Assembly: GCF_017254915.1 (NCBI RefSeq)
Contig: NZ_JAFKCT010000003.1
Coordinates: 372,001 to 436,000, forward strand
Source: Algoriphagus oliviformis
GTDB taxonomy: Bacteria; Bacteroidota; Bacteroidia; Cytophagales; Cyclobacteriaceae
Length of the DNA: 64,000 nt
Reading direction: 5' to 3'
Numbering within the stretch: position 1 is the first letter of the stretch; each line of letters begins with the position of its first letter. The position numbers and the translations under genes were made by a program. Below the pieces are notes generated by a model. It did not search any database, was not told the origin of the DNA, and worked only from the letters and a program-made list of their open reading frames with translations. Shown piece by piece: positions 1 to 6,780 of this stretch.

Positions 1-770
1 ATGAAATTGTAGGCGGCCTGCTCGGGACGGCTGGACTTCATGAAGTTTTCCCCGATCAGAAAGCCGTCAAATCCGGCCTTCTTGAGCTGCACCATCGTGC
101 GGGGATCGGAAATCCCGCTTTCGGAGACTTTCACAAACTCGCCAGGGATCTGCTCCACCAAGGCCAAAGAGGTGTCCACGGAGACCTCAAAAGTCTTCAG
201 GTTCCGATTGTTCACCCCGACCAGATCCAGGTCCGGGCAGAGGCTGCGCTCCAGCTCCTCAACGTCGTGCACTTCCATGAGGATCTCCAGTCCGAGGCTT
301 TTTGCAAAAGCGGCCAAAGCCTTCAGCTTCGCAGGCTCCAAAGCAGCGGCGATCAGCAGGATGCAGTCCGCTCCCATGGACTTGGCTTCGAGGATCTGGT
401 ACTCGTCCACGATGAAATCCTTTCGGATGATGGGGCAGAAATTGAACTTTCGCGCGATCTTCAAGTCCTCGCTGCTTCCTCCGAAGTATTCTTTGTCCGT
501 CAGGACAGACAGGGCCGAAGCTCCCGCCTGCATGTAGCCAATGCTGACCTTCTCGACGGATGCCGAGCCGTTGATCACGCCCTTGGACGGAGACTTGCGC
601 TTAAACTCCGCGATGATGCCCGACTTCTCGGGGTGGGTCACGTACTTTTTCATCGAGACCACCTGCCCGTCAAAAAAGACGCTGCTCTCCAGCAACTTGA
701 CCGGCACGAGGCTCTTTCTCTCCTCCACTTCCCTGTATTTGGAAGCGATGATTTTATCCAGAATATTCAT
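1..770 (-). CDS. trpC: Indole-3-glycerol phosphate synthase TrpC (3' end cut off by window)
   Basis: Converts 1-(2-carboxyphenylamino)-1-deoxyribulose 5-phosphate to indole-3-glycerol phosphate in the cytoplasmic tryptophan pathway. The reading frame starts at ATG 770 (MNILDKIIASKYREVEER) and stays open to the window edge. About 256 codons are visible, close to the whole TIM barrel, since the family is usually 255-270 residues. Visible family motifs are IIAEFKRKSPSKG near residue 55, LSVLTDKEYFGGS, IIRKDFIVDEYQI, EVHDVEEL and GVNNRNLKTF, and SESGI near the C terminus. It starts 6 bases after the trpD stop, so it is the fourth structural gene seen in this trp operon. trpF, trpB and trpA would be expected beyond the window but cannot be seen. 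Confidence 0.95.
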   Translation of the reverse strand, partial: MNILDKIIASKYREVEERKSLVPVKLLESSVFFDGQVVSMKKYVTHPEKSGIIAEFKRKSPSKGVINGSASVEKVSIGYMQAGASALSVLTDKEYFGGSSEDLKIARKFNFCPIIRKDFIVDEYQILEAKSMGADCILLIAAALEPAKLKALAAFAKSLGLEILMEVHDVEELERSLCPDLDLVGVNNRNLKTFEVSVDTSLALVEQIPGEFVKVSESGISDPRTMVQLKKAGFDGFLIGENFMKSSRPEQAAYNF

Positions 771-776
771 GTTTTT

Positions 777-1787
777 TTAAGCTAAGGAAACTGAGGTTTT
801 TGGGTTGACGAGGCCGTCAAACACGCCGAGGGCCTTGCCGCTAAGCAGCACTTCCTCGGCCAGACCTACCGCGTCTACGAAGGACAGGCCCTCCCGCGCC
901 GTCACCAGCGCAGCGGCCGCATTGGCGATCACGACGGAGTTTTGGCTCTGTGTCCCTTTGCCGCGCAGCACATTTTCAAAGATCTTGGCCGACTCCTGTA
1001 TCGTGCTGCCACCGGCTATGCTGTCGGCGGAAATTTTCGCCAGCCCGACAGTCTCCGGATGGAGGAGCTTTTCGCCTTGGTTGGAGATCATCTTGAAAGG
1101 TCCGGTCAGGGAAATCTCGTCGTAGCCGTCGAGGGAATGGAGGATGGAGAATCTGCCCTCCATCTCCTGATAGAGATAGCCGTAGAGCCTCGCCAGCTCC
1201 AGGCTGAAGACGCCGACTAGCTGCTTTCTCGGAAAACTCGGATTCACCATCGGGCCGAGCATGTTGAAAAAGGTCTTCACGCCGAGTTCCTTTCGGATGG
1301 GGGCGACGTTTTTCATGGCCGGGTGGAAAAGCGGCGCATGGAGAAAACACAGGCCCGCCTCGTCCAGAGAGCGTCGGATTTCCGAGAGGTCATTGGTAAA
1401 CTCGTAGCCGAAATAGGCGAGCAAATTGGACGAACCGCAGATCGAGGACACGCCCGTATTGCCGTGTTTGGCGACATTCTGCCCAGCACCCGCTACGATG
1501 AAGGAAGCCAAAGTCGAAATATTGAAGGTATCCTTGCCATCACCGCCTGTGCCGCAGAGGTCCATGGCGTCGTACTCGGCGATCTCCACCGGAATGCAGA
1601 GCTCTAGCATGGCCTCGCGGAATCCGCGAAGCTCCTTCACGGTGATGGAGCGCATGAGGTACACGGTCATGAAAGCGGCGATTTGGCTTTGGTTGTAGGC
1701 TCCAGTTGCCAGATTTTTGAGCACTTCCCGGGCTTGCGCTTGGGAGAGCGTCTTATGTTCGATCAATTGGTTGAGAATGTCTTTCAT
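777..1787 (-). CDS. trpD: Anthranilate phosphoribosyltransferase TrpD
   Basis: Transfers phosphoribose from PRPP to anthranilate, the second committed step of tryptophan synthesis. The 336-residue length is normal for the family. The PRPP-binding glycine-rich motif CGTGGDGKDTFNIST lies near residue 77, followed by AKHGNTGVSSICGSSN, the usual substrate loop. The N-terminal four-helix domain (QLIEHKTLSQAQAREVL) and the C-terminal VIANAAAALVTAREG are also typical. It lies between trpG and trpC on the same strand, with 38 and 6 bases of spacing, and should be co-transcribed from the attenuated trp promoter upstream of trpE. Confidence 0.96.
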   Translation of the reverse strand: MKDILNQLIEHKTLSQAQAREVLKNLATGAYNQSQIAAFMTVYLMRSITVKELRGFREAMLELCIPVEIAEYDAMDLCGTGGDGKDTFNISTLASFIVAGAGQNVAKHGNTGVSSICGSSNLLAYFGYEFTNDLSEIRRSLDEAGLCFLHAPLFHPAMKNVAPIRKELGVKTFFNMLGPMVNPSFPRKQLVGVFSLELARLYGYLYQEMEGRFSILHSLDGYDEISLTGPFKMISNQGEKLLHPETVGLAKISADSIAGGSTIQESAKIFENVLRGKGTQSQNSVVIANAAAALVTAREGLSFVDAVGLAEEVLLSGKALGVFDGLVNPKTSVSLA

Positions 1788-1825
1788 TGCTAGTGGGTGG
1801 GGGTGGAATTGGGACTAGAGCGAAT

Positions 1826-2392
1826 TCAGGACTCCAGCCAGTTCTGCATGATTTTGATGCCGTTTTCGGTGAGTATGCTTTCGGGGTGGAATTGCACCCC
1901 TCTCACGTTTAGCTTTTTGTGTTTTACCGCCATGATCTGCTGGTCAGGCGTGCGCGCAATCACTTCGAGCTCAGGCGAAAGGGTGGATTCGTCGATGACC
2001 CAAGAGTGATATCTTCCTATACTAAATGTATCGGGGATTCCGTCGAAAAGCAAATCCTTTTGCACCGAAACCTTGGAAGCCACGCCATGCAGCACTTCGG
2101 ATAGGTTGATCAGGCTCCCGCCAAAAGCCTCCCCGATCGCCTGATGTCCCAGGCAAACGCCAAGAATGGACTTGGTGGCGGAATATCGCTTGATCAGCTC
2201 GGGCATGATTCCCGCTTCGGACGGAATGCCCGGCCCCGGAGAAAGGAGAATTTTGTCGTACTTGGCGACTTCCTCCAGGGATATTTTGTCGTTTCGATAG
2301 ACATCCATCATCGCTCCATAGCCCAGCTGCCGGACGATGTAGACCAGATTGTAGGTGAAGGAGTCGTAGTTGTCTAGTACCAGAATGCGCAT
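1826..2392 (-). CDS. trpG: Anthranilate synthase glutamine amidotransferase subunit TrpG
   Basis: Supplies ammonia from glutamine to TrpE for anthranilate synthesis. This is a class I glutamine amidotransferase of 188 residues. The start chosen is ATG 2392 (MRILVLDNYDSFTYNLV), which matches the conserved N terminus of the family. An in-frame upstream ATG at 2470 would add 26 residues read from the repeat array and is rejected. The catalytic Cys is in ILGVCLGHQAIGEAFGG and the His/Glu pair in GVQFHPESILTENG. The gene is separated from trpE by an inserted four-helix-bundle cassette of about 500 bases, although trpE and trpG usually adjoin. Confidence 0.95.
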   Translation of the reverse strand: MRILVLDNYDSFTYNLVYIVRQLGYGAMMDVYRNDKISLEEVAKYDKILLSPGPGIPSEAGIMPELIKRYSATKSILGVCLGHQAIGEAFGGSLINLSEVLHGVASKVSVQKDLLFDGIPDTFSIGRYHSWVIDESTLSPELEVIARTPDQQIMAVKHKKLNVRGVQFHPESILTENGIKIMQNWLES

Positions 2393-2420
2393 CTTATTTT
2401 GTTTTGCAGTTACTTTCTTA

Positions 2421-2455
2421 GGGTTGTAAAGTGGTAAAGTTGGAAGGTGGCAAAG
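2421..2455. repeat. Inverted short-repeat array, trpG-side flank of four-helix cassette
   Basis: Degenerate array of units like GTTGTAAAGTGG and GTTGGAAGGTGG. GTTGGAAGGTGGCAAAG (2439-2455) is the reverse complement of 2897-2913 at 16 of 17 positions. GTTGTAAAGT (2423-2432) is the exact reverse complement of 2872-2881. In the trp transcript this arm is pyrimidine-rich and lies downstream of the small gene, so it can pair with the purine-rich arm upstream. Confidence 0.8.
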
Positions 2456-2477
2456 GCTATCCAACTCCATCGCTTTC

Positions 2478-2846
2478 CTAATCTTTCTTGTTTTTTAAAT
2501 AGGTGATCAAAGCCATAATCTGCCTCGAAAGCCCAATCAAATCATCTTTTAATTTCAAATACTCTTCCTTCGGAACTCGATTGACTTCCACCAAAAGCGC
2601 CCGCTGACTTCTCAATTCCCCAGCTGAGCCTTTTGCATAGCCAAGAAATTTGATGAATTGTACCCGGTTGTTGTATTCAAAGCCCTCGGCAATGTTGTTG
2701 GAAATCGAAACTGCGCTTCCTATTAGTTGATCTCTCGACTTATAGTCGTTTTTCAGGGGACTCATATCCGCCAAACGATAGATCTGAACGCCAATTTCGA
2801 TGGCCTTCTGCCAAATCACCAACTCTTCGAAACTGTTTGCTTTCAT
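2478..2846 (-). CDS. Four-helix-bundle protein of the 23S rRNA intervening-sequence (S23/IVP) family
   Basis: A 122-residue protein that looks like a complete member of the family first found encoded in 23S rRNA intervening sequences. Hallmarks are FEELVIWQKAIEIGVQIYRLAD at the N terminus, then RDQLIGSAVSISNNIAEGFEYNNRVQFIKFLGYAKGSAGELRSQ in two parts and a C-terminal ALITYLKNKK helix. It is predicted to be all helical with no signal or membrane segment. The biochemical role of the family is unknown; members are homologous to the accessory protein of diversity-generating retroelements. The gene sits inside the trp operon between trpE and trpG in the operon direction, and is bracketed by inverted short-repeat arrays. 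It is probably an insertion and not a tryptophan gene. Confidence 0.85.
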   Translation of the reverse strand: MKANSFEELVIWQKAIEIGVQIYRLADMSPLKNDYKSRDQLIGSAVSISNNIAEGFEYNNRVQFIKFLGYAKGSAGELRSQRALLVEVNRVPKEEYLKLKDDLIGLSRQIMALITYLKNKKD

Positions 2847-2867
2847 GATCTACGTCTATTCCTGCAG

Positions 2868-2921
2868 CCCTACTTTACAACTTTTCCACCTTACAACTTT
2901 GCCACTTTCCAACCTTCCAAC
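2868..2921. repeat. Inverted short-repeat array, trpE-side flank of four-helix cassette
   Basis: Array of degenerate 9-12 base units (CTTTCCAAC, CTTCCAACT, CTTTACAAC, CTTTTCCACC) that begins directly after the trpE stop codon at 2922-2924. It mirrors the array at 2421-2455 in inverted orientation. Read in the transcript it is the purine-rich upstream arm. Together the arms could fold the whole small gene into a stem-loop, as the ends of rRNA intervening sequences do. Confidence 0.8.
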
Positions 2922-4334
2922 TCAAATCCCTTCCGCCGCCCTTAGCGCCACCCGCAGCGCTTCGAGCTTGTTGGCGACTTCCTGAAGTTCTGAGGGAATG
3001 GAGCTTTTGGCTACTACGCCAGCTCCGGCTTGAAATCGGAGCTGGTTGTTTTCGGAGACAAAGGACCGGATCAATATGGCGTGGTTGAAGTCCCCGTTGA
3101 AGCCCAGGTAGCCGATGGCCCCGCCGTAAAACTGGCGGCTGGTGTTTTCCAGCTCATCGATGAGCTCCATCGCGCGGTACTTGGGCGCGCCTGTGAGTGT
3201 GCCCGCTGGAAAAGTGTCCGCCACGAGCTGTAGTGGATTGGCTCCCTCGGGCAGCTGACCGGTGACTTTGGACACCAGGTGGATGACGTGGGAGTAGTAT
3301 TGGATTTCCTTAAACACGTCCACGTTGACCACGTCTGAAGAGCGGGAAAGGTCGTTTCTCGCCAAATCGACCAGCATCACGTGCTCGGAGTTTTCCTTGG
3401 GATCGTCGTAAAGCTTTCGCGCCAGCTCGGCGTCCTCCGCATCATTTCCCGTGCGGCGGAAGGTTCCGGCAATGGGATAGATGGTCGCCTTGCGGTTGTG
3501 CACCACGATCTGCGCCTCCGGTGAGCTGCCGAAAACCTTGAAAGAGCCGTAGTCGAAATAAAAGAGATAGGGCGAAGGATTCACCGAACGCAGCGCACGG
3601 TAAACGTTGAACTCGTCGCCCTTAAACTCCGTGGTGAAGCGTCGCGAAAGCACAATCTGGAACACGTCTCCACGGAAACAATGCTCACGGCCTTGGTTGA
3701 GGATCTTCAGAAACTGCTCATCGGTATAGTTGGACACTTCCTCCCCAACTTTCTTAAAGGAATAGGCCGGGATGTTCTTGTTGTTGAGCAGGGTCTCGAT
3801 CTCCTCCATGTACTCGGGATTGTCCGCACCAGCCACACGGTGCTCGAAGAGGTGTAGCTCATTTTTGTAGTGATCCACCACGATGATGTTTTGATACATG
3901 GAGTACTGCATCATCGGAGTTTCGTTTGGCTTGGTATTTTGGAGCTTGATGTCCTCAAAATAGGCCAGCGTGTCGTATTGGATATAGCCAAAAAGCCCGT
4001 TGGTGCTAAACTTAAACTTGTCCGGCGTGGGGTCAAACTTATTCCCAAAGGCCCTCAGGCAATCCATCAAGCGCTTTTTGGCTGAAACCTGGTATTCCAA
4101 AACCTCCCCTACCGGGAGCTTTTCACGCACCGTACCGGCATTGAAGCTGAAGGTGGCGAGGGGGTTGAAGCAGATGAACGAATAGCTGTTTTCCTGACCG
4201 TGGTAGTCGGAGCTTTCCAGAAGGATGGGGTTGGCAAAGCGATCCCGGATCTGCAGATAGATGCTCACCGGCGTGATGGTGTCGGCGAGTCTCTTGCGAT
4301 AAGTGGTCAGGATCGGAAATTTTACGTGGCTCAT
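2922..4334 (-). CDS. trpE: Anthranilate synthase component I TrpE
   Basis: Makes anthranilate from chorismate together with TrpG, the first committed step of tryptophan synthesis and usually the point of feedback inhibition. It has 470 residues, normal for the family. The N-terminal feedback domain contains LLESSDYHGQENSYSFICFNPLATF. The C-terminal chorismate-binding domain contains GDVFQIVLSRRF, FGSSPEAQIVV, YPIAGTFRRTG, ELARKLYDDPKENSEHVMLVDLARNDL, PAGTLTGAPKYRAMELI and FQAGAGVVAKS. It is the first structural gene after the leader peptide and attenuator. Its stop codon abuts the repeat array of the inserted cassette. Confidence 0.96.
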   Translation of the reverse strand: MSHVKFPILTTYRKRLADTITPVSIYLQIRDRFANPILLESSDYHGQENSYSFICFNPLATFSFNAGTVREKLPVGEVLEYQVSAKKRLMDCLRAFGNKFDPTPDKFKFSTNGLFGYIQYDTLAYFEDIKLQNTKPNETPMMQYSMYQNIIVVDHYKNELHLFEHRVAGADNPEYMEEIETLLNNKNIPAYSFKKVGEEVSNYTDEQFLKILNQGREHCFRGDVFQIVLSRRFTTEFKGDEFNVYRALRSVNPSPYLFYFDYGSFKVFGSSPEAQIVVHNRKATIYPIAGTFRRTGNDAEDAELARKLYDDPKENSEHVMLVDLARNDLSRSSDVVNVDVFKEIQYYSHVIHLVSKVTGQLPEGANPLQLVADTFPAGTLTGAPKYRAMELIDELENTSRQFYGGAIGYLGFNGDFNHAILIRSFVSENNQLRFQAGAGVVAKSSIPSELQEVANKLEALRVALRAAEGI

Positions 4335-4355
4335 TCGGGAATGTGTTTTTGCATG

Positions 4356-4390
4356 AAAAAAGGCTTACCGGGAACTCCAGTAAGCCTTTT
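4356..4390 (-). terminator. trp operon attenuator (intrinsic terminator)
   Basis: An 11-base-pair perfect stem, 4358-4368 with 4380-4390 (AAAGGCTTAC / GTAAGCCTTT core) and an 11-base loop, is followed on the minus strand by six T. It lies between the leader peptide stop (4414) and the trpE start (4334). A terminator in front of the first biosynthetic gene and after a Trp-rich leader ORF is the textbook layout for translation-coupled attenuation. I could not define the alternative antiterminator stem with confidence. Confidence 0.88.
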
Positions 4391-4413
4391 ATACTATGTG
4401 TTGCGCAAATTAT

Positions 4414-4491
4414 TTAGGCAACGGCCTTCTGAGCTTTCCCTTGGGAAGAGATAGAATGCCACCACCAGTATTTGTTTGCGATTGTTTTCAT
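4414..4491 (-). CDS. trpL: trp operon leader peptide with three consecutive Trp codons
   Basis: A 25-codon ORF from ATG 4491 to TAA 4414. It begins MKTIANKYWWWHSIS, with TGG TGG TGG at codons 9-11, and ends in AVA. Ribosome stalling at the three Trp codons when charged tRNA-Trp is scarce should prevent formation of the terminator at 4356-4390 and let transcription continue into trpE. The ATG lies only about 11 bases downstream of the -7 box at 4502-4509, so the mRNA is probably nearly leaderless. Peptide sequence and position are seen directly; the mechanism is inferred from known trp attenuators. Confidence 0.88.
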   Translation of the reverse strand: MKTIANKYWWWHSISSQGKAQKAVA

Positions 4492-4501
4492 AAGACTTCG
4501 G

Positions 4502-4531
4502 CAAATTTAAAAAGGGATTGGAAATCACAAA
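4502..4531 (-). promoter_or_regulatory. trp operon promoter, Bacteroidota type
   Basis: TAAATTTG (4509-4502) matches the -7 consensus TAnnTTTG exactly. It is preceded after 18 bases by TTTG (4531-4528), the -33 element. The predicted transcript would start just before the trpL ATG. The match and the spacing are seen in the sequence; activity is inferred. Confidence 0.7.
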
Positions 4532-4659
4532 GCATGGATACCGTTTTTTCAAAAAAAATATTCCCCGTTGCCATTTTCTCAATAACATCACCCTATCGGT
4601 CAGACAACTATCAAAATCGACATCACGTATAGTACACCAAACTTTGACCCATCTTGACC

Positions 4660-5202
4660 ATGAAAAAACTCGCGCTTCTCTCCCTCATCCTGCTGGGCCT
4701 CGCACCGGCACTTTCCGCACAGACCAAAGCCGACTGGACGCTACCGCTCCACGAGATAGAATTCCTGGACGAACAAGGCGAAAAGGCTAAGCTGAAGGTG
4801 GATCCGGGATTCGACTATGCCGACCTGGAAAAAAACGGGGACAAAATCCGTTTCTTTTTCAACCGCAACAACACCAACTTCCGCCAGGCGCGCATCGTCG
4901 ACAACGAAAGCAGCGAGCTGATCGCCAGGGGAAAAGGCGGCTTCTTCTTTGGCGGGGCCAAAATGGTATTTGCCGACGGCACGGTAGTCAATCTCAAAAA
5001 GGAAAAAAATCCCAACGGCTACCAAGTTATCGGCCCTCACGGTTCGATTTTCAAAGTGGAAAACCAAGGGATAAGCCCGGTGTCCACGCTCAGCCAAGCG
5101 GAATTTCTCACGCAGACTTTCTTTGTGTTTGACCGCATCCGAGCCACCCAAGAGCCTCCAGCCGACGTCATTTACCTGTATGGGTCGACTTTTGGCAGAT
5201 AA
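4660..5202 (+). CDS. Hypothetical secreted protein
   Basis: A 180-residue protein whose family I do not recognise. It starts at ATG 4660 (MKKLALLSLILLGLAPALSAQ), a clear signal peptide with cleavage expected after SAQ. A TTG two codons upstream is rejected. The mature part is rich in beta-prone segments, with a run GKGGFFFGGAKMVFADGTVVNLKK around residues 95-118 that resembles a repeated beta-hairpin scaffold. It is probably periplasmic. It is divergent from the trp leader and followed 24 bases later by another small hypothetical gene. Confidence 0.8.
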   Translation: MKKLALLSLILLGLAPALSAQTKADWTLPLHEIEFLDEQGEKAKLKVDPGFDYADLEKNGDKIRFFFNRNNTNFRQARIVDNESSELIARGKGGFFFGGAKMVFADGTVVNLKKEKNPNGYQVIGPHGSIFKVENQGISPVSTLSQAEFLTQTFFVFDRIRATQEPPADVIYLYGSTFGR

Positions 5203-5226
5203 GCTTTAGCTTTGGGCAAAAAAATC

Positions 5227-5454
5227 ATGGCCAAGGCAATCTCCCAGTATTTCAAGCGGATCTTTGACGACTATCAGGTATTGGTGATGGTCAACCCAGC
5301 CGACTTCACAGGCGTAGAGCTCATCGTCCATCCCGATGGTCGGATCGAAAAGACCGAGATGGAGTTTGACGAGGAGATTTTCGAGGATCTGGAGGTGGAC
5401 GAGTTTCAGCCCTGCGGTGCGCTGGAATTCCAGCTGTATCTGGCGAAGGCCTGA
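5227..5454 (+). CDS. Small acidic hypothetical protein
   Basis: A 75-residue cytoplasmic protein with no signal peptide. ATG 5227 (MAKAISQYFKRIFDDYQ) is preferred to an upstream TTG at 5212. After a basic N-terminal helix comes a compact beta segment (VLVMVNPADFTGVELIVHPDGRIEKTEMEFDEEIFEDLEVDEF). The family was not recognised. It follows the secreted protein on the same strand by 24 bases, so the two may be co-transcribed. Confidence 0.72.
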   Translation: MAKAISQYFKRIFDDYQVLVMVNPADFTGVELIVHPDGRIEKTEMEFDEEIFEDLEVDEFQPCGALEFQLYLAKA

Positions 5455-5538
5455 AAACCGATAGGCTATAGCACACCTAATTCCCAGAACCAGAGAACAT
5501 CAACGGCCTGACTTTTCCGTACATTTAAGCAAAAAGCC

Positions 5539-5742
5539 ATGAAAATCGAACGTACCGACAAAGAGGTAATCTTCACGGTCTCCGGAGACGCAAAGCTGGA
5601 CGACTTGCAGGATTTAGCGGACCTTTTGGAATTCAAGGAACTTTCCAAGCAATCGAAGGCTACACAAAGCGAGGTAGACAGCCTAGTAGCTTCCATAAAA
5701 AAAGGACGCTGGGAAAAGACTAAGGAAAAAATCGGGCTATGA
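5539..5742 (+). CDS. Putative antitoxin of a PIN-type toxin-antitoxin pair
   Basis: A 67-residue charged protein starting MKIERTDKEVIFTVSGDAK and ending KGRWEKTKEKIGL. It overlaps the following PIN-domain gene by four bases (ATGA), the usual arrangement for type II antitoxin-toxin pairs. The first 20 residues could form a small beta sheet and the remainder helices. No ribbon-helix-helix or AbrB motif is obvious, so the assignment rests mainly on size, order and overlap. Confidence 0.65.
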   Translation: MKIERTDKEVIFTVSGDAKLDDLQDLADLLEFKELSKQSKATQSEVDSLVASIKKGRWEKTKEKIGL

Positions 5743-6185
5743 GAATCGTTGTCGATTCAAATATTGTTTTCAGCGCAATCTTGAACACCAACGGAAAAAT
5801 CTCCCGAATCCTTCTACACCCCAAATCCAGACTGAATCTTTACTCTACCCGACACCTTCTGGAGGAAATCTACGAACACTTCGAAAAGCTGAAATCCATT
5901 TCCGGATACTCTGAAAAAGAACTCTCCAGAATCATCTCACTGGTCACTGGTCGGATCAGGTTTATAGACCCAAGATTGATTCCTCTGCCTGTTTTTTTGA
6001 ACGCAGAGAATTTGACTCGGGATATAGACATCGACGACACTGAATTCGTGGCACTGACAGACCACGCCAAAGCCAAACTCTGGAGCGGGGACAAAAAACT
6101 GATCATGGGATTACGGAAAAAAAACTGGAAAAAAGCCATCACGACAGATGAGTTGTCTTTGCTTTTGTTCCGAAAAAGCAAATAG
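5739..6185 (+). CDS. PIN-domain toxin (putative type II toxin component)
   Basis: A 148-residue PIN-domain protein, predicted to be a Mg2+-dependent ribonuclease. The acidic residues expected for the active site are visible: D6 in VVDSNIVFSAIL, E in HLLEEIYEHFEKL near 43, D in DIDDTEFVALTDHAKA near 101, and D in LWSGDKKLI near 119. It is translationally coupled to the small upstream antitoxin-like gene through an ATGA overlap. This family is often annotated as a putative toxin-antitoxin component, PIN family, and has VapC-like chemistry. The RNA target is unknown. Confidence 0.82.
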   Translation: MRIVVDSNIVFSAILNTNGKISRILLHPKSRLNLYSTRHLLEEIYEHFEKLKSISGYSEKELSRIISLVTGRIRFIDPRLIPLPVFLNAENLTRDIDIDDTEFVALTDHAKAKLWSGDKKLIMGLRKKNWKKAITTDELSLLLFRKSK

Positions 6186-6231
6186 CGATACTTTCCTGTT
6201 AACCGGAAAATAGAATTGGTAATCCCCCCAT

Positions 6232-6714
6232 TCACCGCCAACGCTTCACCTCGCTGGCGTCCCCGCATTCGGAGAGCAGCTCCAGCGAAGTCTTTTCCAT
6301 CAGCGGATGCTCCTTGTCAGGGCACACTTCCGCGAGGGGAGCCAGCACAAATCTCCGCTCGGCAATAAAAGGATGGGGAATCTTTAGCCGCCCACTGTCT
6401 ATCACCTGATCACCAAAATACAGGATATCGATGTCCATCGTGCGATTCCCCCAGTGCTCGTCGCGCTTTCGGCCCAGATCCCGCTCGATGCCTTGGATCA
6501 AGTGCAAGACCTCCTCAGGACTTCTTTCCGTCATGACCACCGCAACTTGGTTGAGAAAATCACCTTTTGCCACTCCACCCCAGGCCGAAGTCTCGTAGAT
6601 GGAGGAAAACCGCAGCACCTCAAAATGCGAATCCAGCTCGACTCGGGCGCGGCTCAGCAAGGCCTCCCGATCTCCTCTATTGCCGCCCAAACACAAAACT
6701 ACCTCGTTAAACAT
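6232..6714 (-). CDS. folK: 2-amino-4-hydroxy-6-hydroxymethyldihydropteridine pyrophosphokinase
   Basis: Transfers pyrophosphate from ATP to 6-hydroxymethyl-7,8-dihydropterin in folate synthesis. The 160-residue length is typical. Family motifs are LCLGGNRGDRE at the N terminus, SSIYETSAWGG, FLNQVAVV, then ERDLGRKRDEHWGNRTMDIDILYF, which carries the signature metal- and ATP-binding residues, and IPHPFIAERRFVLAPLAEVCPD. ATG 6714 is used rather than the GTG one codon upstream. The gene is divergent from sppA. Confidence 0.95.
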   Translation of the reverse strand: MFNEVVLCLGGNRGDREALLSRARVELDSHFEVLRFSSIYETSAWGGVAKGDFLNQVAVVMTERSPEEVLHLIQGIERDLGRKRDEHWGNRTMDIDILYFGDQVIDSGRLKIPHPFIAERRFVLAPLAEVCPDKEHPLMEKTSLELLSECGDASEVKRWR

Positions 6715-6754
6715 CACTTAATCCTCCGGTTGTAAAGGTCATACAAAAAAAGGC

Positions 6755-6762
6755 TAATTTAG
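6755..6762 (+). promoter_or_regulatory. Candidate -7 box for sppA
   Basis: TAATTTAG matches TAnnTTTG at 7 of 8 weighted positions (N counted as matched) and lies 18 bases before the sppA ATG. A TTG at 6730-6732 is rather far upstream, so the -33 element is weak. Confidence 0.35.
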
Positions 6763-6780
6763 AACCCAAATTAAAATCGC

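Noticed and set aside
2393..2470. Longer start for trpG adding 26 residues
   Set aside because: The extra residues are read from the repeat array, and the family N terminus begins exactly at ATG 2392.
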